Assembly (NCBI GenBank): GCA_019635015.1
Contig: JAHCAG010000026.1
Span: 1-39,720, forward strand
DNA from: Burkholderiales bacterium
GTDB lineage: Bacteria; Pseudomonadota; Gammaproteobacteria; Burkholderiales; SG8-41
Reading direction: 5' to 3'
Length of the DNA stretch: 39,720 nucleotides
Every line of letters begins with the position of its first letter. The first letter of the stretch is position 1. Under the pieces are notes generated by a model, which had not been told where the DNA came from, made no database searches, and saw only the letters and a list, made by a program, of their open reading frames with translations. A program made the translations under genes and the position numbers. Below, in pieces: positions 33,966 to 39,720 of this stretch.

Positions 33966-33975
33966 CCCCCCCCCC
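33966..33975 (+). repeat. C10 homopolymer upstream of the TPS transporter gene
   Basis: An uninterrupted run of ten C in the 166-base space between the terminator and the transporter ATG at 34111. Runs of this length are prone to slippage. It lies in the probable promoter region, not in a coding frame. Confidence 0.8.
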
Positions 33976-34110
33976 AATACAAACCAAACCATTGAAAAAA
34001 CGGAAAAATCTGCGATACTTCGAGACATAAGCGCGTATCGATGGCGACCCGGATCACTGCCGGGGCGATTGTGTGAACCAGGGACGTATATAAATAAGCG
34101 TTATAAAACA

Positions 34111-35703
34111 ATGAGTTATAATAATCCAGTGCGCCGACTGTGTTACTTCCTCCTGCTGTCCTGGATCTGCGCAATGCCCGCCCTTGCGCAGGAAGAGGCG
34201 ATCCCCGCGCCCAAATTTGCCATCAAGAGCTTTGAAGTGACCGGCGATTCGATACTGGGCGCCGAACTCGTGCAGCGCCTGGTAAGCCCTTTCACCGGCA
34301 GCAACAAGGATTTCAGCGACGTCCAGCGCGCGCTAGAAGCGCTGGAAGGCGAATACCGCCGCCGCGGCTACGGCGTGATCCAGGTGGCCTTGCCGGAGCA
34401 GGACATCACCCGCGGCGTGGTCCGTTTCACCATCATCCAGCCGAAAATCGGCAAAGTCACGGTTGAAGGCAACCAGCATTTCAGCGAGGCCAATGTGCGC
34501 AGCGCCCTGCCTTCGGTGAAGGAGGGCGAGACGCCCAACTCCAATGCCATTGCGCGCAATCTGCAGATTGCCGCTGAACATCCGATCAAGCAGACCAATG
34601 TGCTGCTGCGTTCGGGCGCCAGCGAAGGCGTGGTCGACGTGAATGTCCGTGTCACCGACAGCCGGCCCTGGCGCCTGGTGGCCACACTGGACGACAGCGG
34701 CACCTCGGACACCGGTTACACCCGACTCGGAATCGGTTTCCAGCACACCAACCTGTTTGATCGCGACCACACCTTGTCGCTGCAGTACATCACCTCGCCG
34801 GACAAGATGGACCAGGTTTCCATCTACGGCTTCGGCTACCGCATTCCCTATTACCGCCTGAACAGCTCGCTGGACCTGTTTGCCGGTTATTCGGACGTCG
34901 ATTCCGGCACTGTGGGCGGACTGTTCAACGTCAGCGGCAAGGGCACCATTCTCGGCGGGCGCTGGAACTATTACCTGCCGAAATGGGATGACATCGAGCA
35001 CAAGACCTACCTCGGACTTGATTACCGCGCCTACAGGAACAACGTGACCCTGGGCGGCATCGGCTTTGTACCGGACATCACGGTGCACCCGGTCTCCGTC
35101 GGTTATGCCGGCGTCAAACGCATGACCGCCAGCGAATGGTCATTCAATGCCTCGCTGTCGGCCAATATTCCTGGGGGCAATGACGGCGGGGCAGCCGATT
35201 TCCGCCGTACCCGCATCAATGCCACCGAGAACTACATGATCCTCAGGGCCGGCACCAGCTTCGCGCATGCCTTCCGCAATGAATGGCAGGCGCGAGCCGC
35301 GCTGACGCTCCAGTACACCGAAGACTCGCTGGTCCCGGGCGAGCAGTTCGGCATCGGCGGCGCCGACACCGTGCGCGGCTATCTGCCGCGTGAAGCCGCC
35401 AACGACCGCGGTTATTCAACCCAGCTCGAGCTGTACACGCCCAATTTCGCCGGCAAAGTCGGCCTGGACGACAAGTGGCGGACCCGCCTGGTTGGTTTCT
35501 ACGACTTCGGTGCGGTTTCGCGGAACAACGTCCTGCCTGGAGAGCAGGCCGGGAAATTCCTCGCCAGCACCGGCATCGGCCTGCGTCTGTCCTACAGCAA
35601 AAGTGTCAGCCTGCGGGTCGACCTGGCGCAGATCCTCAAGGACCATGGCACCCGCCAGAGCGACAATCAGCGCCTGAACGCCAGCCTGGCGATCATCTAC
35701 TGA
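34111..35703 (+). CDS. TPS outer-membrane transporter, FhaC/ShlB family
   Basis: A 530-residue precursor with signal peptide ending at MPALA-QEE. Two POTRA domains follow: first KFAIKSFEVTGDSILGAELV with RRRGYGVIQVALPEQDI, then IGKVTVEGNQHFSEANVRSA. A 16-strand barrel comes after these, containing the conserved lid-loop motif VRGYLPRE and ending LNASLAIIY with the terminal aromatic. It secretes the exoprotein encoded upstream by recognising its TPS domain. The frame is open back to 33943, but ATG 34111 gives the signal peptide. The region around the start is AT-rich with no clear ribosome site. It needs its own promoter because a strong terminator lies upstream. Confidence 0.93.
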   Translation: MSYNNPVRRLCYFLLLSWICAMPALAQEEAIPAPKFAIKSFEVTGDSILGAELVQRLVSPFTGSNKDFSDVQRALEALEGEYRRRGYGVIQVALPEQDITRGVVRFTIIQPKIGKVTVEGNQHFSEANVRSALPSVKEGETPNSNAIARNLQIAAEHPIKQTNVLLRSGASEGVVDVNVRVTDSRPWRLVATLDDSGTSDTGYTRLGIGFQHTNLFDRDHTLSLQYITSPDKMDQVSIYGFGYRIPYYRLNSSLDLFAGYSDVDSGTVGGLFNVSGKGTILGGRWNYYLPKWDDIEHKTYLGLDYRAYRNNVTLGGIGFVPDITVHPVSVGYAGVKRMTASEWSFNASLSANIPGGNDGGAADFRRTRINATENYMILRAGTSFAHAFRNEWQARAALTLQYTEDSLVPGEQFGIGGADTVRGYLPREAANDRGYSTQLELYTPNFAGKVGLDDKWRTRLVGFYDFGAVSRNNVLPGEQAGKFLASTGIGLRLSYSKSVSLRVDLAQILKDHGTRQSDNQRLNASLAIIY

Positions 35704-35726
35704 CCCCGGGCAGGGGCGCCAAGCCC

Positions 35727-35754
35727 TTGATCCGGCGGGTACTTGCTGTATAAT
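35727..35754 (+). promoter_or_regulatory. Promoter of the rpsF operon
   Basis: TTGATC, 16 bases, then a perfect TATAAT at 35749-35754. The transcript would begin near 35761 and have a leader of about 95 nt. That leader contains CCCGT/ACGGG arms around CCG trinucleotides, which could be the S6:S18 autoregulatory motif known in other bacteria, but I could not confirm it. Confidence 0.65.
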
Positions 35755-35855
35755 CCCGCCCTTCGCGCAGCGTCTGCCGCGCGTTTTGTTCATACCCGTC
35801 CTTGCCGCACCGTGCTCGCATCACGGGCGGCCCAACAGCCCAAAAGGAGACTTGA

Positions 35856-36260
35856 ATGCGACATTACGAAATCGTTTTGATCGTCCATCCGGACCAAAGC
35901 GAGCAGGTGCCGGCGATGCTGGAGCGTTATCGCCAGATGATCACCGGTCGCAAGGGCGCGATCCACCGCCTTGAAGACTGGGGTCGCCGCCAGCTGACCT
36001 ACCCGATCCAGAAATTGCACAAGGCGCATTACGTGCTCATGAATATCGAGTGCGACAATGAAACCCTGCTCGAACTGGAACACGCTTTTAAATTCAACGA
36101 TGCGGTGCTGCGCCACCTGACCGTCAGCATGGAAGAGGCCGTGACCGGTCCTTCGCCGATGATGCGGGAAGAGAAGTCGCGTCCGGCAGCCCCTGCCGGC
36201 GATGAGGCCGCCAGGCCTGCGGCGGCAGCGCCCGCGGCGGCCACGGAGAGCGCGGCCTAG
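35856..36260 (+). CDS. rpsF: 30S ribosomal protein S6
   Basis: A 134-residue protein starting [20 protein letters not shown], with [20 protein letters not shown] and VLMNIECD, the S6 core. An Ala/Pro/Glu-rich C-terminal tail of about 35 residues is typical of proteobacterial S6. It binds the central 16S domain with S18. AAGGAG precedes the ATG. First gene of the rpsF-priB-rpsR-rplI operon. Confidence 0.98.
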   Translation: MRHYEIVLIVHPDQSEQVPAMLERYRQMITGRKGAIHRLEDWGRRQLTYPIQKLHKAHYVLMNIECDNETLLELEHAFKFNDAVLRHLTVSMEEAVTGPSPMMREEKSRPAAPAGDEAARPAAAAPAAATESAA

Positions 36261-36271
36261 GTTGCGGCAAG

Positions 36272-36568
36272 GTGGGCGGAAACTCGGTCAGCCTGACAGC
36301 AACACTGGCCGCAATGGAACCGCTGCGCCACACCCCCGCCGGCCTTCCGGTCGTCGATTTCACCCTGGCTCACGCTTCGCAGCAGACCGAAGCGGGCAAT
36401 CCGAGGCAGGTGGAATTCGAAATGACGGCCAAGGCCACCGGTGAAATCGCCACCCGGGTCGCGCAGATGCGCCAGGGCTGCATGGTGGAAGCGCAGGGAT
36501 TCCTGAACCGCAAGCATCGCATGAGCAGGCAGATGGTCCTGCACATCACGAACATTGAAATGATCTAG
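36272..36568 (+). CDS. priB: Primosomal replication protein N (PriB)
   Basis: A 98-residue single-stranded DNA-binding OB-fold protein of the replication restart primosome. [36 protein letters not shown] and a C-terminal [20 protein letters not shown] match betaproteobacterial PriB. The start is a GTG at 36272 with only a weak purine tract (GCGGCAAG) before it, suggesting low translation compared with the flanking ribosomal genes. Position between rpsF and rpsR is conserved in beta- and gammaproteobacteria. Confidence 0.93.
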   Translation: MGGNSVSLTATLAAMEPLRHTPAGLPVVDFTLAHASQQTEAGNPRQVEFEMTAKATGEIATRVAQMRQGCMVEAQGFLNRKHRMSRQMVLHITNIEMI

Positions 36569-36578
36569 GAGAAGCAAA

Positions 36579-36872
36579 ATGCCGAGAATGGGCGGAAGTG
36601 GTGGTAAAGGGAAATTCAAGGGCAAGGGCAAGGACGGCCGCAAGAAGGGCAATGCGCTGTTCCGTCGCCGCAAGTTCTGCCGGTTCACTGCCGAAGGCAT
36701 CAAGCAGGTGGACTACAAGGACATCAACCTGCTGAAGGACTTCATCAACGAAAACGGCAGGATCATCCCGGCCCGCATCACGGGCACCAAGGCGCGTTAC
36801 CAGCGCCAGCTGTCGATCGCGGTCAAGCGCGCGCGTTTCCTCGCGCTGCTCCCGTACACCGACCTGCACTGA
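36579..36872 (+). CDS. rpsR: 30S ribosomal protein S18
   Basis: A 97-residue protein. The core [40 protein letters not shown] and [10 protein letters not shown] is S18. An N-terminal extension of about 22 residues rich in Gly and Lys precedes the core, a betaproteobacterial trait. It pairs with S6 on 16S rRNA. AGGAG lies before the ATG. Confidence 0.98.
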   Translation: MPRMGGSGGKGKFKGKGKDGRKKGNALFRRRKFCRFTAEGIKQVDYKDINLLKDFINENGRIIPARITGTKARYQRQLSIAVKRARFLALLPYTDLH

Positions 36873-36882
36873 GAGGCCAGAC

Positions 36883-37335
36883 ATGCAAGTCATACTGCTT
36901 GAGAAAGTGATCAACCTCGGCACGCTGGGCGACGTCGTCCGCGTGAAGGACGGTTATGCCCGCAACTTCCTGATTCCCCAGGGCAAGGCCAAACGCGCGA
37001 CGACCTCGAATCTCGCGGAATTCGAAAAACGCCGCGCCGAGCTGGAAAAAGCCCACGCCGAAGTGCTGGCACAGGCGCAGGACAAGGCAAGCAAGCTCGA
37101 AGGGCTGATGCTGCAGATCACGCAGAAGTCCGGCGTCGACGGCAAACTCTTCGGTTCGGTGACGAACTCGGATATTTCCGAAGCGCTGAAGAAGCAGGGC
37201 TTCGATGTGCCCAAGTCGCAGGTCCGCATGCCGGATGGCCCCTTGAAAATGACCGGTGACTATCCGATCAAGCTGGCGCTGCATGCCGATGTGGTGGCTT
37301 CGATCACCGTCTCGGTGCTTGGCGAAACCGCCTGA
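36883..37335 (+). CDS. rplI: 50S ribosomal protein L9
   Basis: A 150-residue protein with [35 protein letters not shown], a long central helix ([20 protein letters not shown]) and a C-terminal domain with [12 protein letters not shown]. Normal length. It binds 23S rRNA domain V. Last gene of the operon, ending before a Rho-independent terminator. Confidence 0.98.
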   Translation: MQVILLEKVINLGTLGDVVRVKDGYARNFLIPQGKAKRATTSNLAEFEKRRAELEKAHAEVLAQAQDKASKLEGLMLQITQKSGVDGKLFGSVTNSDISEALKKQGFDVPKSQVRMPDGPLKMTGDYPIKLALHADVVASITVSVLGETA

Positions 37336-37380
37336 GCGGAGCGCAGCGGCACTGAATCCAAAGCGTTTTTCGGGACCTCA

Positions 37381-37410
37381 AAAAAGGGCTGGCGACAGCC
37401 CTTTTTTTTC
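37381..37410 (+). terminator. Rho-independent terminator after rplI
   Basis: GGGCT and AGCCC around a 6-base loop, flanked by A6 on the left and T8 on the right. The A and T runs extend the stem and make it able to work in both directions. Confidence 0.92.
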
Positions 37411-37471
37411 GCTACATTGAATCGCAACTGCGATCTGCGCAGCTTTCCGGATTTTATAAAAATCCGTTAAT

Positions 37472-37484
37472 AATCAAATATTTA
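37472..37484 (-). repeat. AT-rich element, variant copy 4 (rplI-dnaB junction)
   Basis: On the minus strand TAAATATTTGATT differs from the 12-mer of the other copies by one base (AAATATTTGATT against AAGTATTTGATT). It is inverted relative to the flanking genes. It partly overlaps a TATAAT at 37483-37488 that could be the dnaB -10 box, only 12 bases before the ATG. Confidence 0.55.
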
Positions 37485-37500
37485 TAATATATCCGCTGCC

Positions 37501-38910
37501 ATGGTCCAGGTTGTCACACCATTCGCCAAGGACGCCCAGCTCGAAGCCGCGCGCACGCCGCCGCATTCGGTCGAGGCCGAGCAGTCCGTGCTCGGCGGCC
37601 TGCTGCTCGACAACGCGGCCTGGGACCGCATCGCCGATGTGCTCACCGAGGCCGATTTTTACCGCGCCGACCATCGCACGATTTTCCAGGCCATCGCGCA
37701 GCTGATCGAACTCAACCGGCCCGCCGATTCGCTGACCGTCACCGAAAACCTGGAACGCAGCGGCAAACTCGCGGAAGCAGGCAGCCAGGCCTACATCGCT
37801 TCACTGGCGCTGAACACGCCCAGCGCCGCCAACATCCGCCGCTACGCCGAAATCGTCCGCGAGCGTTCGGTTCTGCGCAATCTCGCCGCGGTGGGCACGG
37901 CAATTGCTGATTCCGCCTACAGTCCCAGCGGCAAGGATGCCCATGTGCTGATCGACGAGGCCGAGGCCAAGGTGTTCCAGATTGCCGAGGCCGGCGCCAA
38001 GACGCGCCAGGGTTTCACCAAGATCGATCCGCTGCTGACCGAAACGGTCGAGCGCATCGACATGCTCTACAGTCGCGAGAACAAACACGACGTGATCGGG
38101 CTGGCCACCGGCTACGTCGACCTCGACCGCATGACCTCCGGCCTGCAGCCGGGCGAACTGATCGTCATTGCCGGACGGCCGTCGATGGGCAAGACCGCGC
38201 TGGCGATGAACATGGTGGAAAACGCCGCACTCGAAAGCAAGAAGGCGGTGGCGGTGTTCAGCATGGAGATGTCGGGTCCGCAGCTGGCGATGCGGATGAT
38301 CGGATCCGTGGGCCGGGTGGACCAGCACGAGCTGCGCACCGGGACCTTCAAGGAGGACGACTGGCCGCGGCTGGTGGATGCGGTGGGCAAGCTCAATGAC
38401 GCGCAGATCTACATCGACGACACCGCGGGTCTGAACTGCCTCGAGGTGCGTTCCCGCGCGCGGCGCATGCACCGCCAGTGCGGCGGGCTGGCGCTGATCG
38501 TTGTCGACTACCTGCAGCTGATGTCGGGCACCTCCGGCGGCGGCCGCGACGAGAACCGCGCCACCGAGATCGCCGAGATCTCGCGCTCGCTGAAGGGCAT
38601 CGCCAAGGAACTGAAAGTGCCGGTGATTGCGCTGTCGCAGCTGAACCGCGGCGTCGATTCGCGCCAGGACAAGCGGCCGATGATGTCGGACCTGCGCGAA
38701 TCGGGCGCCATCGAGCAGGATGCAGACGTGATCCTGTTCATCTACCGCGACGAGGTCTACAACCAGGATTCGCCGCGCAAGGGCATCGCCGAGATCATCA
38801 TCGCCAAGCAGAGGAACGGCCCTGTCGGCAAGATCGACCTGACCTTCCTCGGCCGCCACACCCGCTTCGAGAACTACGCCGGCGGCGGCATCGGCGGCCC
38901 GGACTACTGA
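37501..38910 (+). CDS. dnaB: Replicative DNA helicase DnaB
   Basis: A 469-residue hexameric helicase unwinding DNA at the fork. N-terminal domain PPHSVEAEQSVLGGLLLDN, then the RecA-like domain with Walker A GRPSMGKTALAMN, FSMEMSGPQLAMRM, Walker B LALIVVDYLQLMSG, VIALSQLNRGVDSR, SDLRESGAIEQDADVI and the C-terminal arginine finger region. No intein or insertion. No Shine-Dalgarno precedes the ATG, and a TATAAT sits 12 bases upstream. It follows the rplI terminator, a common gene neighbourhood. Confidence 0.98.
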   Translation: MVQVVTPFAKDAQLEAARTPPHSVEAEQSVLGGLLLDNAAWDRIADVLTEADFYRADHRTIFQAIAQLIELNRPADSLTVTENLERSGKLAEAGSQAYIASLALNTPSAANIRRYAEIVRERSVLRNLAAVGTAIADSAYSPSGKDAHVLIDEAEAKVFQIAEAGAKTRQGFTKIDPLLTETVERIDMLYSRENKHDVIGLATGYVDLDRMTSGLQPGELIVIAGRPSMGKTALAMNMVENAALESKKAVAVFSMEMSGPQLAMRMIGSVGRVDQHELRTGTFKEDDWPRLVDAVGKLNDAQIYIDDTAGLNCLEVRSRARRMHRQCGGLALIVVDYLQLMSGTSGGGRDENRATEIAEISRSLKGIAKELKVPVIALSQLNRGVDSRQDKRPMMSDLRESGAIEQDADVILFIYRDEVYNQDSPRKGIAEIIIAKQRNGPVGKIDLTFLGRHTRFENYAGGGIGGPDY

Positions 38911-38925
38911 GTCCCGGCCCCGGGC

Positions 38926-39720
38926 CTAGAGCACTTCCGCCGCCTGGTCGGCCAGCCGCGAACGCTCCCCGCGCATCAGCGTGACATGGCCGCCATGCGG
39001 CCAGCCCTTCATCCGGTCCACGACGTAGGTCAGACCCGAACTGCCCTCGGTCAGGTACGGCGTGTCGATCTGCGAGATGTTGCCGAGGCAGACCACCTTG
39101 GTGCCGGGACCGGCGCGGGTGATCAGCGTCTTCATCTGCTTCGGCGTCAGGTTCTGCGCCTCGTCGATGATCAGGAACTTGTTGAGGAAGGTGCGGCCGC
39201 GCATGAAGTTCAGCGACTTGACCTTGATCCGTGAGCGGATCAGGTCGCGGGTCGCCGCGCGGCCCCATTCGCCGGCCTCGTCATCGGTCTTGTTGAGCAC
39301 GTCGAGGTTGTCCTCCAGAGCCCCCATCCAGGGATTCATTTTTTCCTCCTCGGTGCCGGGGAGGAAGCCGATGTCCTCGCCGACGGGCACGGTGACCCGG
39401 GTGACGATGATCTCGGAGAACAGTTTTTCATCCAGCGTCTGCGCCAGCCCCGCGGCCAGCGTCATCAGCGTCTTGCCGCTGCCGGCCTGGCCGAGCAGGG
39501 TGATGAAATCGATGTCGGGGTTCATCAGCGCGTTGAGCGCGAAATTCTGCTCGCGGTTGCGCGCGGTGATGCCCCAGACACTGTTGCGGTTGTGGCTGTG
39601 GTCCTTCAGCGTCTGCAGGATTGCGGTCTTGCCGCTGACATCGCGCACCTGGGCCTGGAAGGGCTGGTCACCCTCCAGAAAGACGAACTGGTTGACCAGC
39701 AGGCTGCGGCACAGCGGCCC
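38926..39720 (-). CDS. PhoH/YlaK family ATPase with upstream PIN region (5' end outside window)
   Basis: The frame is open to the window edge; 264 codons are visible and the N-terminus is missing. Visible are NQFVFLEGD at the junction after the expected PIN domain, WGITARNREQNFALNALMNP, Walker A GQAGSGKT, VTVPVGEDIGFLPGTEEEKM, Walker B FLIIDEAQNL and GNISQIDTPYL. This is the larger PhoH form with an N-terminal PIN nuclease domain, thought to act on RNA as a nuclease-helicase; the exact role is unknown. The GTG at 39648 is internal, since homologous sequence continues before it. It converges on dnaB with only 15 bases between stops. Confidence 0.93.
   Translation of the reverse strand, partial: GPLCRSLLVNQFVFLEGDQPFQAQVRDVSGKTAILQTLKDHSHNRNSVWGITARNREQNFALNALMNPDIDFITLLGQAGSGKTLMTLAAGLAQTLDEKLFSEIIVTRVTVPVGEDIGFLPGTEEEKMNPWMGALEDNLDVLNKTDDEAGEWGRAATRDLIRSRIKVKSLNFMRGRTFLNKFLIIDEAQNLTPKQMKTLITRAGPGTKVVCLGNISQIDTPYLTEGSSGLTYVVDRMKGWPHGGHVTLMRGERSRLADQAAEVL

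Overview
GC-rich chromosomal DNA of a facultatively anaerobic, nitrate-respiring betaproteobacterium. The support for this is a NarI-type nitrate reductase subunit, a cbb3 oxidase operon (ccoNOQPG-fixH), FNR boxes, PriB encoded between rpsF and rpsR, and a TPS adhesin pair. Rhodocyclales or a close relative is my best guess; it cannot be proven from this window alone.

Layout. (1) 1-4142, plus strand: tail of a nar operon (narI, a parvulin-type isomerase, a conserved hypothetical gene), then nnrS, a beta-carbonic anhydrase and a SirB2-like membrane protein. (2) 4156-7815, minus strand: nitronate monooxygenase-like enzyme, Crp/Fnr regulator, radical SAM/SPASM protein and a universal stress protein. 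FNR boxes precede the regulator and the radical SAM gene. (3) 7881-13508, plus strand: an FNR box and the ccoNOQPG-fixH operon with two small membrane-protein genes. (4) 13616-17913: cyclopropane fatty acid synthase, fnr (minus), hemN (with an FNR box) and a SafE/DsbD-like membrane protein. (5) 17942-25327, minus strand: Cu/Zn superoxide dismutase, a Tat-exported Rieske protein, and a ~2000-residue REC/PAS/GAF/GGDEF/EAL/REC protein. (6) 25687-30615, minus strand: a periplasmic copper-handling cluster (His-rich protein, small secreted protein, TolC-family lipoprotein, multicopper oxidase, cupredoxin, DUF411 protein, CusF-like protein). (7) 30908-35703, plus strand: two-partner secretion exoprotein and its FhaC/ShlB transporter. 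(8) 35856-39720: rpsF-priB-rpsR-rplI, dnaB, and a partial phoH on the minus strand.

The most unusual observation is the DUF411 gene of the copper cluster. Its frame is interrupted by one in-frame UGA exactly at the first Cys of the family's CGCC motif. Immediately downstream lies a near-perfect 12-bp stem-loop whose apical loop is 21 nt from the UGA. This fits a selenoprotein (U-G-C-C) with a bacterial SECIS element, although a simple nonsense mutation is not excluded.

Other notable features are an AT-rich 12-mer (AAGTATTTGATT) occurring exactly three times, plus one variant, always at junctions between co-directional genes; four FNR-type boxes linking anaerobic genes; and a C10 tract upstream of the adhesin transporter gene.

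The parts fit together as follows. FNR and a second Crp/Fnr-type regulator appear to couple oxygen limitation to the high-affinity oxidase, anaerobic haem synthesis and nitrate/nitric-oxide related genes. The copper cluster would protect and serve the copper-dependent periplasm.
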